Origin: Muribaculaceae bacterium
GTDB taxonomy: Bacteria > Bacteroidota > Bacteroidia > Bacteroidales > G3-4614
Direction: 5' to 3'
NCBI GenBank assembly: GCA_017546805.1
Contig: JAFYRT010000044.1
Coordinates: 1 to 46,586, forward strand
DNA: 46,586 bases
Below, piece after piece: positions 37,008-44,384 of this stretch. Position numbers and translations under genes: made by a program. The stretch's first letter is position 1, and each line of letters begins with the position of its first letter. Under the pieces are notes generated by a model. It saw only the letters and a list, made by a program, of their open reading frames with translations, did no database searches and was not told the origin of the DNA.

Positions 37008-37820
37008 CTATTTAGAGAGAATTTGATCGTACAATTCGCTGTACGCTCCTATCATATCTTCTTTGTTATATGGAAGATACATTTTGTTCATACTCTTTGC
37101 ATACTCTCCTATTGATGCGTCAGAGTTTTCTGATGCTGAAGCAACAGCATCAGAATATGTAGCAGCCAATTTTAATACCTCATTGTGGTTAAATTCCGTA
37201 TTGGAATCTATTCCCAATTCCGAAATATCGATTCCGTCCATTGACAATTTTTCTACCAATTTACTGCTCCAGGGAGTTGTAAACTCATTGGCATAATCTG
37301 AATATACAATTTTTGTGTCGCGATATATTGGATCGTCGCTGTAATTTTTCTTTATATATAATGGCATCAAAGCTGTCAAACTTCCATGACAATGTATCAC
37401 ATCAGGAACCCAGCCCATTTTTCTTACTGTTTCGATAACTCCTCTTGCCATGAATATTGCACGTTCGTCGTTATCGTCATACTCTACGCCTTTTTCGTCT
37501 GCCATTACTCCACGTTGTAAGAAGTAATCTTCATTTACCAAAAAGAACACTTGAATACGAGTTGATGGCATCGAAGCCACTTTTATTATCAATGGATGAT
37601 CTGTATCATCGATTATGATATTTACACCTGATAATCGTTGAACTTCGTGTAATTGATTTCTTCTTTCGTTAACAACCCCATAACGAGGCATAAAAGTACG
37701 AGGTTCGCAACCCTTTTCTTGCAATTTCAATAATAAATTACGTGTCTGATCCGACATCTCAGATGAGGGTAAATAGGGATATACTTCTTGTGCTACTATT
37801 AGTACTCTTTTTTTCTCCAT
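37008..37820 (-). CDS. stand-alone GT5 (glycogen/starch synthase) N-terminal domain
   Basis: A 270-residue protein corresponding only to the N-terminal Rossmann half of GT5 glycogen synthases: VLIVAQEVYPYLPSSEMSDQ replaces the usual SECAPFAKTGGLADV, and PDVIHCHGSLTALMPLYIKK matches the HCHDWQTAL segment. The ADP-glucose-binding KTGG motif and the entire C-terminal catalytic half are missing, so glycogen synthase activity is improbable. The gene is not a recent break: the chain ends cleanly and DUF4270 follows after six bases. It may bind a glucan or act as a regulator; unproven. Confidence 0.78.
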   Translation of the reverse strand: MEKKRVLIVAQEVYPYLPSSEMSDQTRNLLLKLQEKGCEPRTFMPRYGVVNERRNQLHEVQRLSGVNIIIDDTDHPLIIKVASMPSTRIQVFFLVNEDYFLQRGVMADEKGVEYDDNDERAIFMARGVIETVRKMGWVPDVIHCHGSLTALMPLYIKKNYSDDPIYRDTKIVYSDYANEFTTPWSSKLVEKLSMDGIDISELGIDSNTEFNHNEVLKLAATYSDAVASASENSDASIGEYAKSMNKMYLPYNKEDMIGAYSELYDQILSK

Positions 37821-37865
37821 TATGCTGTTTTTATTTTATAATTTAGCTATTTATTTTTCCGACTG

Positions 37866-37873
37866 CAAAGATA
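37866..37873 (-). promoter_or_regulatory. -7 promoter box (TATCTTTG) for the GT5-like/DUF4270 operon
   Basis: Minus-strand TATCTTTG about 45 bases before the ATG. A TTTG at 37900-37897 is a possible -33, but the 23-bp spacing is long. Confidence 0.5.
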
Positions 37874-38041
37874 ATACTTTTTTTTTGCGAAATCACCAAA
37901 TTTATAGACGTTTTATTTCTAAAATTGTTTAAAAGCCCATTTCTTTTTAACAAGAGAGAAGAAAATTTGTTTTTTTGAGATTTTTACATCCGTACTGATA
38001 ATATTTTAGCATATAAATTATTTTTAATGTTTTTATTTGCT

Positions 38042-38049
38042 TAATTTTG
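38042..38049 (+). promoter_or_regulatory. -7 promoter box (TAATTTTG) for panC-panD
   Basis: TAATTTTG overlaps the TTG at 38047 that begins the longest frame, so the panC start must be further down (ATG at 38065 or 38074). The leader is about 10 nt for the 38065 start. Confidence 0.55.
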
Positions 38050-38064
38050 CATAGTTTTTTAATA

Positions 38065-38922
38065 ATGGATGCAATGAGAGTTATTGCTAAAATAGACGAA
38101 CTTAAAAAAGTTATAGCTGAATATAAAAACAACGGCAAAAGCGTGGGACTTGTTCCAACTATGGGAGCACTCCACGACGGACATATTTCATTGGTAAAAA
38201 GATGTTTAAACGAGAACGAATGTTGTATTGTTTCCATCTTTGTAAACCCAACTCAATTTAACGATAAAAACGACCTTAAGCACTACCCCAGAACTCCCAA
38301 AGAGGATTGCGAGTTGTTGGAGAGTGTTGGTTGCACAATAGTATTTGCCCCCGAAGTGGAAGAAATGTATCCCGAAGAGGATACTCGCATCTTTAACTTA
38401 GGAAGCGTAGCAGAGGTTATGGAGGGCAAATTCCGCCCCGGACACTTCAATGGAGTTGCTCAAATTGTAAGCAAATTATTCTATGCCGTAGAACCCCACA
38501 AAGCATATTTTGGGGAGAAGGACTTCCAACAAATTGCTATTATCAGAGCAATGGAGAGAGAGATAAATACGGGTGTTGAAATCATCAATGTTCCCATTGT
38601 CAGAGAGAGCGATGGTTTGGCCATGAGTAGTCGCAACAGACGCTTAACCGAGAATCAAAGAAAAAACGCTCCTAAAATATGGGAAACTCTTTCTAAAAGT
38701 TATACCTTTGCACAAAATCACACAGTTGAGGAGACTATAAATTTTGTTGTTGACACTTTGAATAAAGTTCCTGAATTCAAAGTTGAGTACTACGAGATTG
38801 TTGATGCAGATACACTACAACCAATAAGGGATTGGAACAGCGCCAAAAAAGCTGTTGGCTGCATTGCCACTTTCTGCGGAGAAATTAGACTTATTGATAA
38901 TATTACTTATAGCGTAAAATAA
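38065..38922 (+). CDS. panC: pantothenate synthetase
   Basis: Condenses pantoate with beta-alanine using ATP. The 285-residue protein has [14 protein letters not shown] (ATP-binding, near 33-46), [32 protein letters not shown] and the KMSKS-like AMSSRNRRL. The start was placed at ATG 38065 because the longer TTG-initiated frame overlaps the -7 box; ATG 38074 ([11 protein letters not shown]) is an equally plausible start. panD, supplying beta-alanine, follows nine bases later. Confidence 0.96.
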   Translation: MDAMRVIAKIDELKKVIAEYKNNGKSVGLVPTMGALHDGHISLVKRCLNENECCIVSIFVNPTQFNDKNDLKHYPRTPKEDCELLESVGCTIVFAPEVEEMYPEEDTRIFNLGSVAEVMEGKFRPGHFNGVAQIVSKLFYAVEPHKAYFGEKDFQQIAIIRAMEREINTGVEIINVPIVRESDGLAMSSRNRRLTENQRKNAPKIWETLSKSYTFAQNHTVEETINFVVDTLNKVPEFKVEYYEIVDADTLQPIRDWNSAKKAVGCIATFCGEIRLIDNITYSVK

Positions 38923-38931
38923 TAAAAAAGA

Positions 38932-39279
38932 ATGTTGGTAGAAATTCTTAAATCTAAAATACATAGAGCTACCGTAACCGAGGCTAACTTAAATTATATT
39001 GGTAGCATTACTATTGACGAGGCTTTAATGAACGCTGCGGGAATTATGGAAAACGAGCGCGTTCATATTGTAAACAATAACAATGGTGCGAGATTTTCGA
39101 CATACGTTATTAAAGGAGAAAATAATTCGGGAGTTGTTTGTCTTAATGGTGCTGCAGCTCGTCTTGTTCAACCGGGCGACGTGGTTATTATTATGGCTTA
39201 TGCAATGATGAGCCAAGAAGAAGCTATGGAGTTTAAACCAAAAGTTGTATTTCCAGAGGCGAAAACAAATAAAATTTAG
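38932..39279 (+). CDS. panD: aspartate 1-decarboxylase proenzyme
   Basis: A 115-residue pyruvoyl enzyme making beta-alanine from aspartate. The self-cleavage site is G24-S25 in [11 protein letters not shown]9 and H11 of [14 protein letters not shown] and the YVI and [20 protein letters not shown] segments match the family. The length is typical (about 115-126). It lies nine bases after panC and ends before an intrinsic terminator, closing a two-gene pantothenate operon. Confidence 0.97.
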   Translation: MLVEILKSKIHRATVTEANLNYIGSITIDEALMNAAGIMENERVHIVNNNNGARFSTYVIKGENNSGVVCLNGAAARLVQPGDVVIIMAYAMMSQEEAMEFKPKVVFPEAKTNKI

Positions 39280-39307
39280 TAATTAGAATACTAAAAAACA
39301 GATATGC

Positions 39308-39329
39308 AAAAAGGGGGCAAGCCCTTTTT
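39308..39329 (+). terminator. intrinsic terminator after panC-panD
   Basis: AAAAAGGG (39308-39315) pairs with CCCTTTTT (39322-39329) around a six-base loop; the T-run forms the end of the stem. It separates panD from ffh. Confidence 0.75.
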
Positions 39330-39373
39330 GTTATTTATAAATGTCAAGTAATTATAATTTAACAATTTAATAT

Positions 39374-40696
39374 ATGTTTGAAAATTTAAGTGAACGCTTA
39401 GAGAGATCTTTTAAAATATTAAAAGGAGAAGGTAAAATCACCGAGATAAACGTAGCGGAAACTTTAAAGGACGTTCGCAAAGCACTTTTGGACGCAGACG
39501 TAAACTTTAAAGTTGCCAAGCAATTTACCGACAAGGTTAAAGAGAAGGCATTAGGAATGAACGTACTTACTGCCGTTAAACCTGGTCAACTTATGGTTAA
39601 GTTGGTTCATGACGAACTTGCCGAACTAATGGGTGGAACTGCTGCAGACTTTAACGTTTCGGGTAATCCTGCAATTATTCTTATGGCAGGATTGCAAGGT
39701 TCGGGTAAAACCACCTTCTCTGGCAAACTTGCCAATATGCTTAAAACCAAAAAGAGCAAACGTCCTCTATTGGTTGCATGCGACGTTTATCGTCCTGCCG
39801 CAATTGAGCAACTAAAAGTTTTAGGAGAACAAATAGGTGTTCCTGTATATTTTGAAGAAGATAGCAAAAACCCTGTCACTATCGCACAAAACGCAATTGC
39901 ACAAGCCAAACGTAACGGTAACGACATAGTAATTGTGGATACAGCAGGTCGCTTGGCTGTTGACGAGGAGATGATGAACGAGATTGAGGCTGTAAAAAAC
40001 GGCATCAACCCAAATGAAATTTTATTCGTTGTTGACTCAATGACAGGTCAAGATGCCGTTAACACGGCAAAAGAGTTTAACGAAAGACTTGACTTCTCTG
40101 GTGTTGTTCTTACCAAACTTGACGGAGATACTCGTGGTGGTGCTGCTCTTTCAATCAGAACTGTTGTAAACAAACCTATCAAGTTTGTTGGTACAGGCGA
40201 AAAGATGGAGGCTTTGGACGTATTCCACCCCGAGCGTATGGCAGACCGTATTTTGGGAATGGGAGACATTGTATCGTTCGTTGAGAGAGCTCAAGAACAA
40301 TATGACGAAGAAGAGGCTCGCAGACTTCAAAAGAAGATTGCTAAAAACCAATTCGACTTCAACGATTTCCTTGCCCAAATTCAACAAATCAAAAAAATGG
40401 GTAACCTTAAAGAGCTTGCATCAATGATTCCAGGCGTTGGGAAAGCCCTAAAAGATGTTGATATTAAAGACGACGCATTCAAAAGCATTGAGGCGATGAT
40501 TGGCTCTATGACTCCAAAAGAGAGAAGCAATCCTGACTTAATAAACAGCAGCCGTCGTCAAAGAATTGCTAAAGGTAGCGGTGTTCCCCTTCAAGAGGTT
40601 AACCGAGTTTTGAAGCAATTTGAGACTACTCGCAAAATGATGCACAAAATCAGTAAAAACCCTATGCAGGCAATGCGTAACATTAAAAGAAGATAA
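39374..40696 (+). CDS. ffh: signal recognition particle protein Ffh
   Basis: A 440-residue SRP54 homologue that binds 4.5S RNA and signal peptides and docks with FtsY. The NG domain has [15 protein letters not shown] (P-loop 106-114), [32 protein letters not shown] and [20 protein letters not shown]; the Met-rich M domain follows from about 300, with [20 protein letters not shown] and [19 protein letters not shown], the RNA-binding helix-turn-helix. No TAnnTTTG box was recognised in the 44 bp after the panD terminator. folD begins two bases after its stop. Confidence 0.98.
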   Translation: MFENLSERLERSFKILKGEGKITEINVAETLKDVRKALLDADVNFKVAKQFTDKVKEKALGMNVLTAVKPGQLMVKLVHDELAELMGGTAADFNVSGNPAIILMAGLQGSGKTTFSGKLANMLKTKKSKRPLLVACDVYRPAAIEQLKVLGEQIGVPVYFEEDSKNPVTIAQNAIAQAKRNGNDIVIVDTAGRLAVDEEMMNEIEAVKNGINPNEILFVVDSMTGQDAVNTAKEFNERLDFSGVVLTKLDGDTRGGAALSIRTVVNKPIKFVGTGEKMEALDVFHPERMADRILGMGDIVSFVERAQEQYDEEEARRLQKKIAKNQFDFNDFLAQIQQIKKMGNLKELASMIPGVGKALKDVDIKDDAFKSIEAMIGSMTPKERSNPDLINSSRRQRIAKGSGVPLQEVNRVLKQFETTRKMMHKISKNPMQAMRNIKRR

Positions 40697-40698
40697 TT

Positions 40699-41577
40699 AT
40701 GCAACTTATAGACGGCAAGGCTGTTGCAGCCGAAATAAAAAAAGAGATAGCTAAAGAGGTTGAAGAGATTGTTAAGGCCGGAGGTAAAACTCCTCACCTT
40801 GCAGCAATTCTTGTTGGACACGATGGTGGTAGCGAAACATATGTTGCCCACAAAGTTAAAGCTTGTGGAGAGTGTGGTTTTAAATCAACTCTTATCCGTT
40901 TTGAAGACGATATTACAGAAGAGCAACTTCTTCAAGAGGTAGAACGCTTGAATAACGACGACGATGTTGACGGATTTATTGTTCAACTTCCATTACCTAA
41001 ACACATTTCAGAGCAACGCGTAATTGAGGCTATCGACTACCGTAAGGATGTTGACGGATTCCACCCAATTAACGTAGGTAGAATGTCAATTGGTCTACCC
41101 TGCTTTGTTTCTGCTACTCCTGCAGGTATTATGGAGCTATTGAAACGATACAACATAGATACTCAAGGTAAAAACTGCGTTGTTTTGGGACGTAGCAATA
41201 TCGTAGGTAAACCTGTTGCTACCCTTATGATGCAAAAAGGAAACCCAGGAAATGCCACTGTAACTGTTTGTCACAGCCGTTCAGAGAACTTAAAAGAGAT
41301 TTGTAAAGGTGCAGACATAATCATTGCAGCTCTTGGTTCTCCTGAATTTGTTACAGCAGATATGGTTAAAGATGGAGCTGTAATTGTTGACGTTGGCACA
41401 ACTCGCGTTCCTTCTGACAAAACAAAAACAGGATTCAAACTAACAGGAGACGTTAAATTTGACGAGGTAGCCGATAAATGTTCTTACATCACTCCTGTTC
41501 CCGGAGGAGTTGGTCCAATGACAATTGTATCGCTTATGCGCAACACTCTTCTTGCAGGTAAAAAATGCATATACTAA
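40699..41577 (+). CDS. folD: bifunctional methylene-THF dehydrogenase/cyclohydrolase
   Basis: A 292-residue FolD interconverting 5,10-methylene-THF and 10-formyl-THF. The catalytic Y48xxxK52 pair is in [51 protein letters not shown] (dinucleotide binding) and [14 protein letters not shown] are all present. The usual PCTPxG segment reads [11 protein letters not shown]. Translational coupling to ffh is likely, as two bases separate them. Downstream comes copy C of the 164-bp repeat. Confidence 0.97.
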   Translation: MQLIDGKAVAAEIKKEIAKEVEEIVKAGGKTPHLAAILVGHDGGSETYVAHKVKACGECGFKSTLIRFEDDITEEQLLQEVERLNNDDDVDGFIVQLPLPKHISEQRVIEAIDYRKDVDGFHPINVGRMSIGLPCFVSATPAGIMELLKRYNIDTQGKNCVVLGRSNIVGKPVATLMMQKGNPGNATVTVCHSRSENLKEICKGADIIIAALGSPEFVTADMVKDGAVIVDVGTTRVPSDKTKTGFKLTGDVKFDEVADKCSYITPVPGGVGPMTIVSLMRNTLLAGKKCIY

Positions 41578-41598
41578 TTTTCTGCAATAAAATAGAAC

Positions 41599-41762
41599 AG
41601 AGGGTAACCCAAAGGGAAACGGGTTACCCTCTCTTGTCTAAGGGTTGAATAAAAAGAACTATTTTTAGGCTTGCGAAGACTCCAAAACCGCAGTTTACTA
41701 ATCGTAAATGAGGATTTTGGAGACAAGCATAACGACAAAAGAGCCTTTTTAGTCAACCTCTT
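41599..41762 (+). repeat. 164-bp interspersed repeat, copy C
   Basis: First stem 41599-41610 with 41621-41632; here the eighth pair is A-T instead of G-C as in copies A and B, with both partners changed. Second hairpin CTCCAAAA (41680-41687) with TTTTGGAG (41715-41722). Located between the tandem genes folD and capA-like, downstream of the former. Confidence 0.9.
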
Positions 41763-41773
41763 AATATATATAA

Positions 41774-41805
41774 TTTGTAAGATAGCAGGCAATAAACTAT
41801 TTTTG
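41774..41805 (+). promoter_or_regulatory. promoter of the CapA-like gene (TTTG-N20-TATTTTTG)
   Basis: TTTG (41774-41777), 20-bp spacer and TATTTTTG (41798-41805): both elements fit the Bacteroidota consensus. The ATG is only five bases after the -7 box, so the transcript is expected to be leaderless or nearly so. Confidence 0.75.
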
Positions 41806-41810
41806 TTGAT

Positions 41811-42935
41811 ATGAATAAAGTTATATTCTATATTATCTGCATCATAACTTCCATTTCATCAGCAAATGCGCAGACCATATCTCTGCTTTTTGCGGGTGAT
41901 GCCATGCAACATCAAGCGCAACTTGACGATGCAAAGAGAGGAGATGACTTTTTCTTTTACAACAACAACTTCGATATTATTAAAGACGAAATTTCATCGG
42001 CAGATATAGCTGTTGTAAATTTTGAAACGACATTAGGAGGAGCTCCCTATAGCGGATACCCCGCTTTCTGCTCACCTGACGAATTTGCAGTAGCCCTTCA
42101 AAAGTGCGGTTTTGATATATTTTTAACTGCAAACAACCACTGCCTTGACAGGGGAAGTAAAGGCATTTTCAGAACAATAGATCTTTTGGACTCTCTTAAA
42201 ATAAAACATCTTGGAACTTACAAGAGCAAACAAGAAAGGGAGACTCAATTCCCCATGATTGTAAGAAAGGGTGATATAAAGATTGGCATGCTGAATTACA
42301 CATATGGCACTAATGGCATAATTGCCAAGCAAGGAGCCATAATAGATTATATTGATACCACTCTAATTAAACGAGATATTGCTTTTTGTAATATTAAAGG
42401 TACCGATATAATTATAGCAAATATTCATTGGGGTGACGAATACCAACTCACCCCTAATATTCATCAAAAGAGACTATCTGATTGGTTACATAAAAATGGA
42501 ATAAGAGTTGTTATTGGCTCTCATCCTCACGTTATCCAACCAATTGAAGCTAAAACAGACAGTTGTGGCAACATAGAATATCTGACCGTATACTCATTAG
42601 GAAACTTTATTTCCAACATGAGAACCCAAATGACAAAAGGTGCGATAATATTCAGAATGAACCTCGTAAAAGAGAACGACTCTATTAGAATTGCAAATCC
42701 TAAATATGCAAAGATATTCACCCAACGTCCGGATATAGTAAAAGGAGAGCCTTATAAGATATTACCATGTGACAGTTCCTACATTAAGAACAATATAAAA
42801 AGCATAAAATTAAAAAGCGACATGCTTATTTTTAGCGAAGAGACGGATAAATTATTCAAAAAGCACAATAAAGGTAAAATTTATGAATATTTTTTCTATA
42901 AAATTAGCCCAGATTCTTGCATAAACAAAAAATAA
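41811..42935 (+). CDS. CapA-family (PGA_cap) metallophosphatase-like secreted protein
   Basis: A 374-residue exported protein, signal peptide residues 1-20 ending SANA. Metallophosphatase-like motifs are present: LLFAGDAMQHQ, VVNFETTLGGAPYSGYPAF, LTANNHCLDRGSKGI, ANIHWGDEYQLTPN, VVIGSHPHVIQPIE and VYSLGNFIS. The family is named for poly-gamma-glutamate capsule synthesis in Bacillus, but members without capB/capC neighbours, like this one, are common and may act on other polymers in the cell envelope. No other capsule genes lie nearby. Confidence 0.86.
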   Translation: MNKVIFYIICIITSISSANAQTISLLFAGDAMQHQAQLDDAKRGDDFFFYNNNFDIIKDEISSADIAVVNFETTLGGAPYSGYPAFCSPDEFAVALQKCGFDIFLTANNHCLDRGSKGIFRTIDLLDSLKIKHLGTYKSKQERETQFPMIVRKGDIKIGMLNYTYGTNGIIAKQGAIIDYIDTTLIKRDIAFCNIKGTDIIIANIHWGDEYQLTPNIHQKRLSDWLHKNGIRVVIGSHPHVIQPIEAKTDSCGNIEYLTVYSLGNFISNMRTQMTKGAIIFRMNLVKENDSIRIANPKYAKIFTQRPDIVKGEPYKILPCDSSYIKNNIKSIKLKSDMLIFSEETDKLFKKHNKGKIYEYFFYKISPDSCINKK

Positions 42936-42962
42936 GCATTACCTTTGCAACGCAAAACAAAT

Positions 42963-43039
<77 letters not shown>

Positions 43040-43040
<1 letters not shown>

Positions 43041-43069
43041 AAAGCTGTACGAAAGTACAGCTTTTTTTT
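43040..43069 (+). terminator. intrinsic terminator of tRNA-His
   Basis: AAAAGCTGTAC and GTACAGCTTTT form an 11-bp stem around GAAA, followed by a T-run to 43069. Confidence 0.9.
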
Positions 43070-43184
43070 GTTATTTGGTGGCTCTCACAGAAAAGTTATC
43101 TCACAAACAAGAGAGGTCGGCACACGCAAACAAGTTGCGTTATTACCTCCGTTTGTTTCGATCAATTTTTACTCCGTAAAAAAG

Positions 43185-43234
43185 TCGAGCCCCATTATTC
43201 ACCCTAAAAGCTGTACTAATGTACAGCTTTTTTT
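43185..43234 (+). repeat. partial second copy of the tRNA-His 3' end plus its terminator
   Basis: Positions 43185-43216 repeat 43019-43050 (T-arm, acceptor 3' strand and terminator arm) exactly 166 bp downstream with a single C-to-T change at the end of CCA. The terminator stem is complete again (43206-43216 with 43221-43231), with loop TAAT instead of GAAA. The 5' two-thirds of the tRNA is missing. The intervening 43070-43184 has no recognisable gene. Confidence 0.85.
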
Positions 43235-43279
43235 ATCTCCTTCTCTCATCCAAGAAACATCTTAAGCCCTTCAAGACAA

Positions 43280-43334
43280 AACTAATTAGCCCAATTAGTC
43301 TTATTAGTCAAATTGGTCTTATTAGACTAATTTT
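43280..43334. repeat. CTAATT/AATTAG short-repeat cluster
   Basis: Tandem and inverted units of AATTAGTCT and AGACTAATT (for example 43293-43301 with 43324-43332). A related string, GCTAATTAGTCTAATTGG, lies at 7651-7668. Beyond it, 43335-43496 is AT-rich without visible genes. Confidence 0.45.
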
Positions 43335-43496
43335 ATTTATTTTCCGTGAACATTTTTATTCATCTAATTGTTAAATAATATATTATTTATGTTAACATTT
43401 AACACCATGCGAAATAATATATTTTTATATTTAGCTGATATTTAAATAATTAGTATGTATTATTTATTTTTTCGATACAATGTTTTATAAAATCTG

Positions 43497-43528
43497 TTTG
43501 ACAAGTGAAATTAATTGCAATATATTTG
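43497..43528 (+). promoter_or_regulatory. promoter of the peroxiredoxin gene (TTTG-N20-TATATTTG)
   Basis: TTTG (43497-43500), 20 bp, TATATTTG (43521-43528): the best consensus match in the window. Transcription should start near 43534, ruling out the longer frame that begins at ATG 43480. Confidence 0.8.
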
Positions 43529-43578
43529 CATCAGAAAACAAAATCAAACAGATTATTAACAATAAAAAAACAGATATT

Positions 43579-44295
43579 ATGGAAACTAAAAATTCAGAAA
43601 ACAGAAACTTTATGCCTCGTATAGGCGACGTTGCTCCTTCATTCACTGCAATGACTACTCAAGGTGAAATTAACTTCCCTTCTGACTACAAAGGTAAATG
43701 GAAAATACTTTTTAGCCACCCTGCAGATTTTACACCTGTATGTACTTCGGAGTTTATGACATTTGCAAGTATGGCAGAGGAGTTTGAAGCTCTTAACACT
43801 CAACTTGTAGGATTGTCGGTTGACGGTATTCACAGCCACATTGCTTGGTTGAGAACAATTAAAGAGAAAATCAACTGGAAAGGAATGGAGGGTGTAGAGG
43901 TAAAATTCCCTTTGATTGTTGATATCTCAATGAAAGTGGCTTCACTTTACGGAATGATTCAACCCGGTGAGAGCGAAACTTCAGCCGTAAGAGCGGTATT
44001 CTTCATCGATCCTAACGATAAGATTAGAACAATCATGTACTACCCTCTTGCTCTTGGTAGAAACTTTGACGAGATTAAACGCGTAATCATAGCTCTACAA
44101 ACTGCCGATAACTTCAGCGTAGCACTACCAGCCGATTGGCGTCCGGGCGAAGAGGTTATTGTACCACCAGCAGGCTCATGCGGTGTTGCAAAAGACAGAA
44201 TGAGCGGAAGCGATGATACTCTTCACTGCTACGATTGGTTCTTCTGCACAAAGAAAATCTCTAAAGAAGAAGTTGAAAGTAAATTGGGAAAATAA
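43579..44295 (+). CDS. peroxiredoxin (Prx6 / archaeal-type 2-Cys)
   Basis: A 238-residue peroxidase that reduces hydrogen peroxide and organic peroxides. The peroxidatic Cys is C55 in HPADFTPVCTSEF. The extended C terminus carries C201, C217 and C223; the six-residue spacing of the last pair is that of the archaeal hexadecameric Prx (Aeropyrum ApTPx C207/C213). This points to a Prx6-group enzyme with C-terminal resolving cysteines rather than classical AhpC. The frame is open from 43480, but that start precedes the promoter, so I use ATG 43579 (METKNSENRNFMPRIGDVAP). A single-gene unit with its own terminator. Confidence 0.92.
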   Translation: METKNSENRNFMPRIGDVAPSFTAMTTQGEINFPSDYKGKWKILFSHPADFTPVCTSEFMTFASMAEEFEALNTQLVGLSVDGIHSHIAWLRTIKEKINWKGMEGVEVKFPLIVDISMKVASLYGMIQPGESETSAVRAVFFIDPNDKIRTIMYYPLALGRNFDEIKRVIIALQTADNFSVALPADWRPGEEVIVPPAGSCGVAKDRMSGSDDTLHCYDWFFCTKKISKEEVESKLGK

Positions 44296-44325
44296 CCATA
44301 ATAGAACTATATAATACCAAACGAG

Positions 44326-44356
44326 AAAGGGTTGCATTTTGAAGTGCAACCCTTTT
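44326..44356. terminator. terminator after the peroxiredoxin gene (shared by convergent genes)
   Basis: AAAGGGTTGCA (44326-44336) pairs with TGCAACCCTTT (44345-44355) around an eight-base loop; it works on either strand and separates the convergent peroxiredoxin and DUF4988 genes. Confidence 0.85.
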
Positions 44357-44384
44357 ATTTAGATATTACAAATTATTAAATCTA

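Noticed and set aside
37008-37820. Recent pseudogene of glycogen synthase
   Set aside because: No remnant of the C-terminal half follows; the next gene starts six bases later, so it is a stable short form.
41574-41792. Minus-strand frame in the 164-bp repeats (LCLSPKSSFTISKLRFW...), present in all three copies
   Set aside because: Similarity follows from the DNA repeat itself; differences include amino-acid changes, the starts are poor, and the paired bases in the first stem change together, pointing to structure rather than protein.
43480-43578. 33-residue extension of the peroxiredoxin
   Set aside because: The start lies upstream of the strong promoter and the extension has no family similarity.
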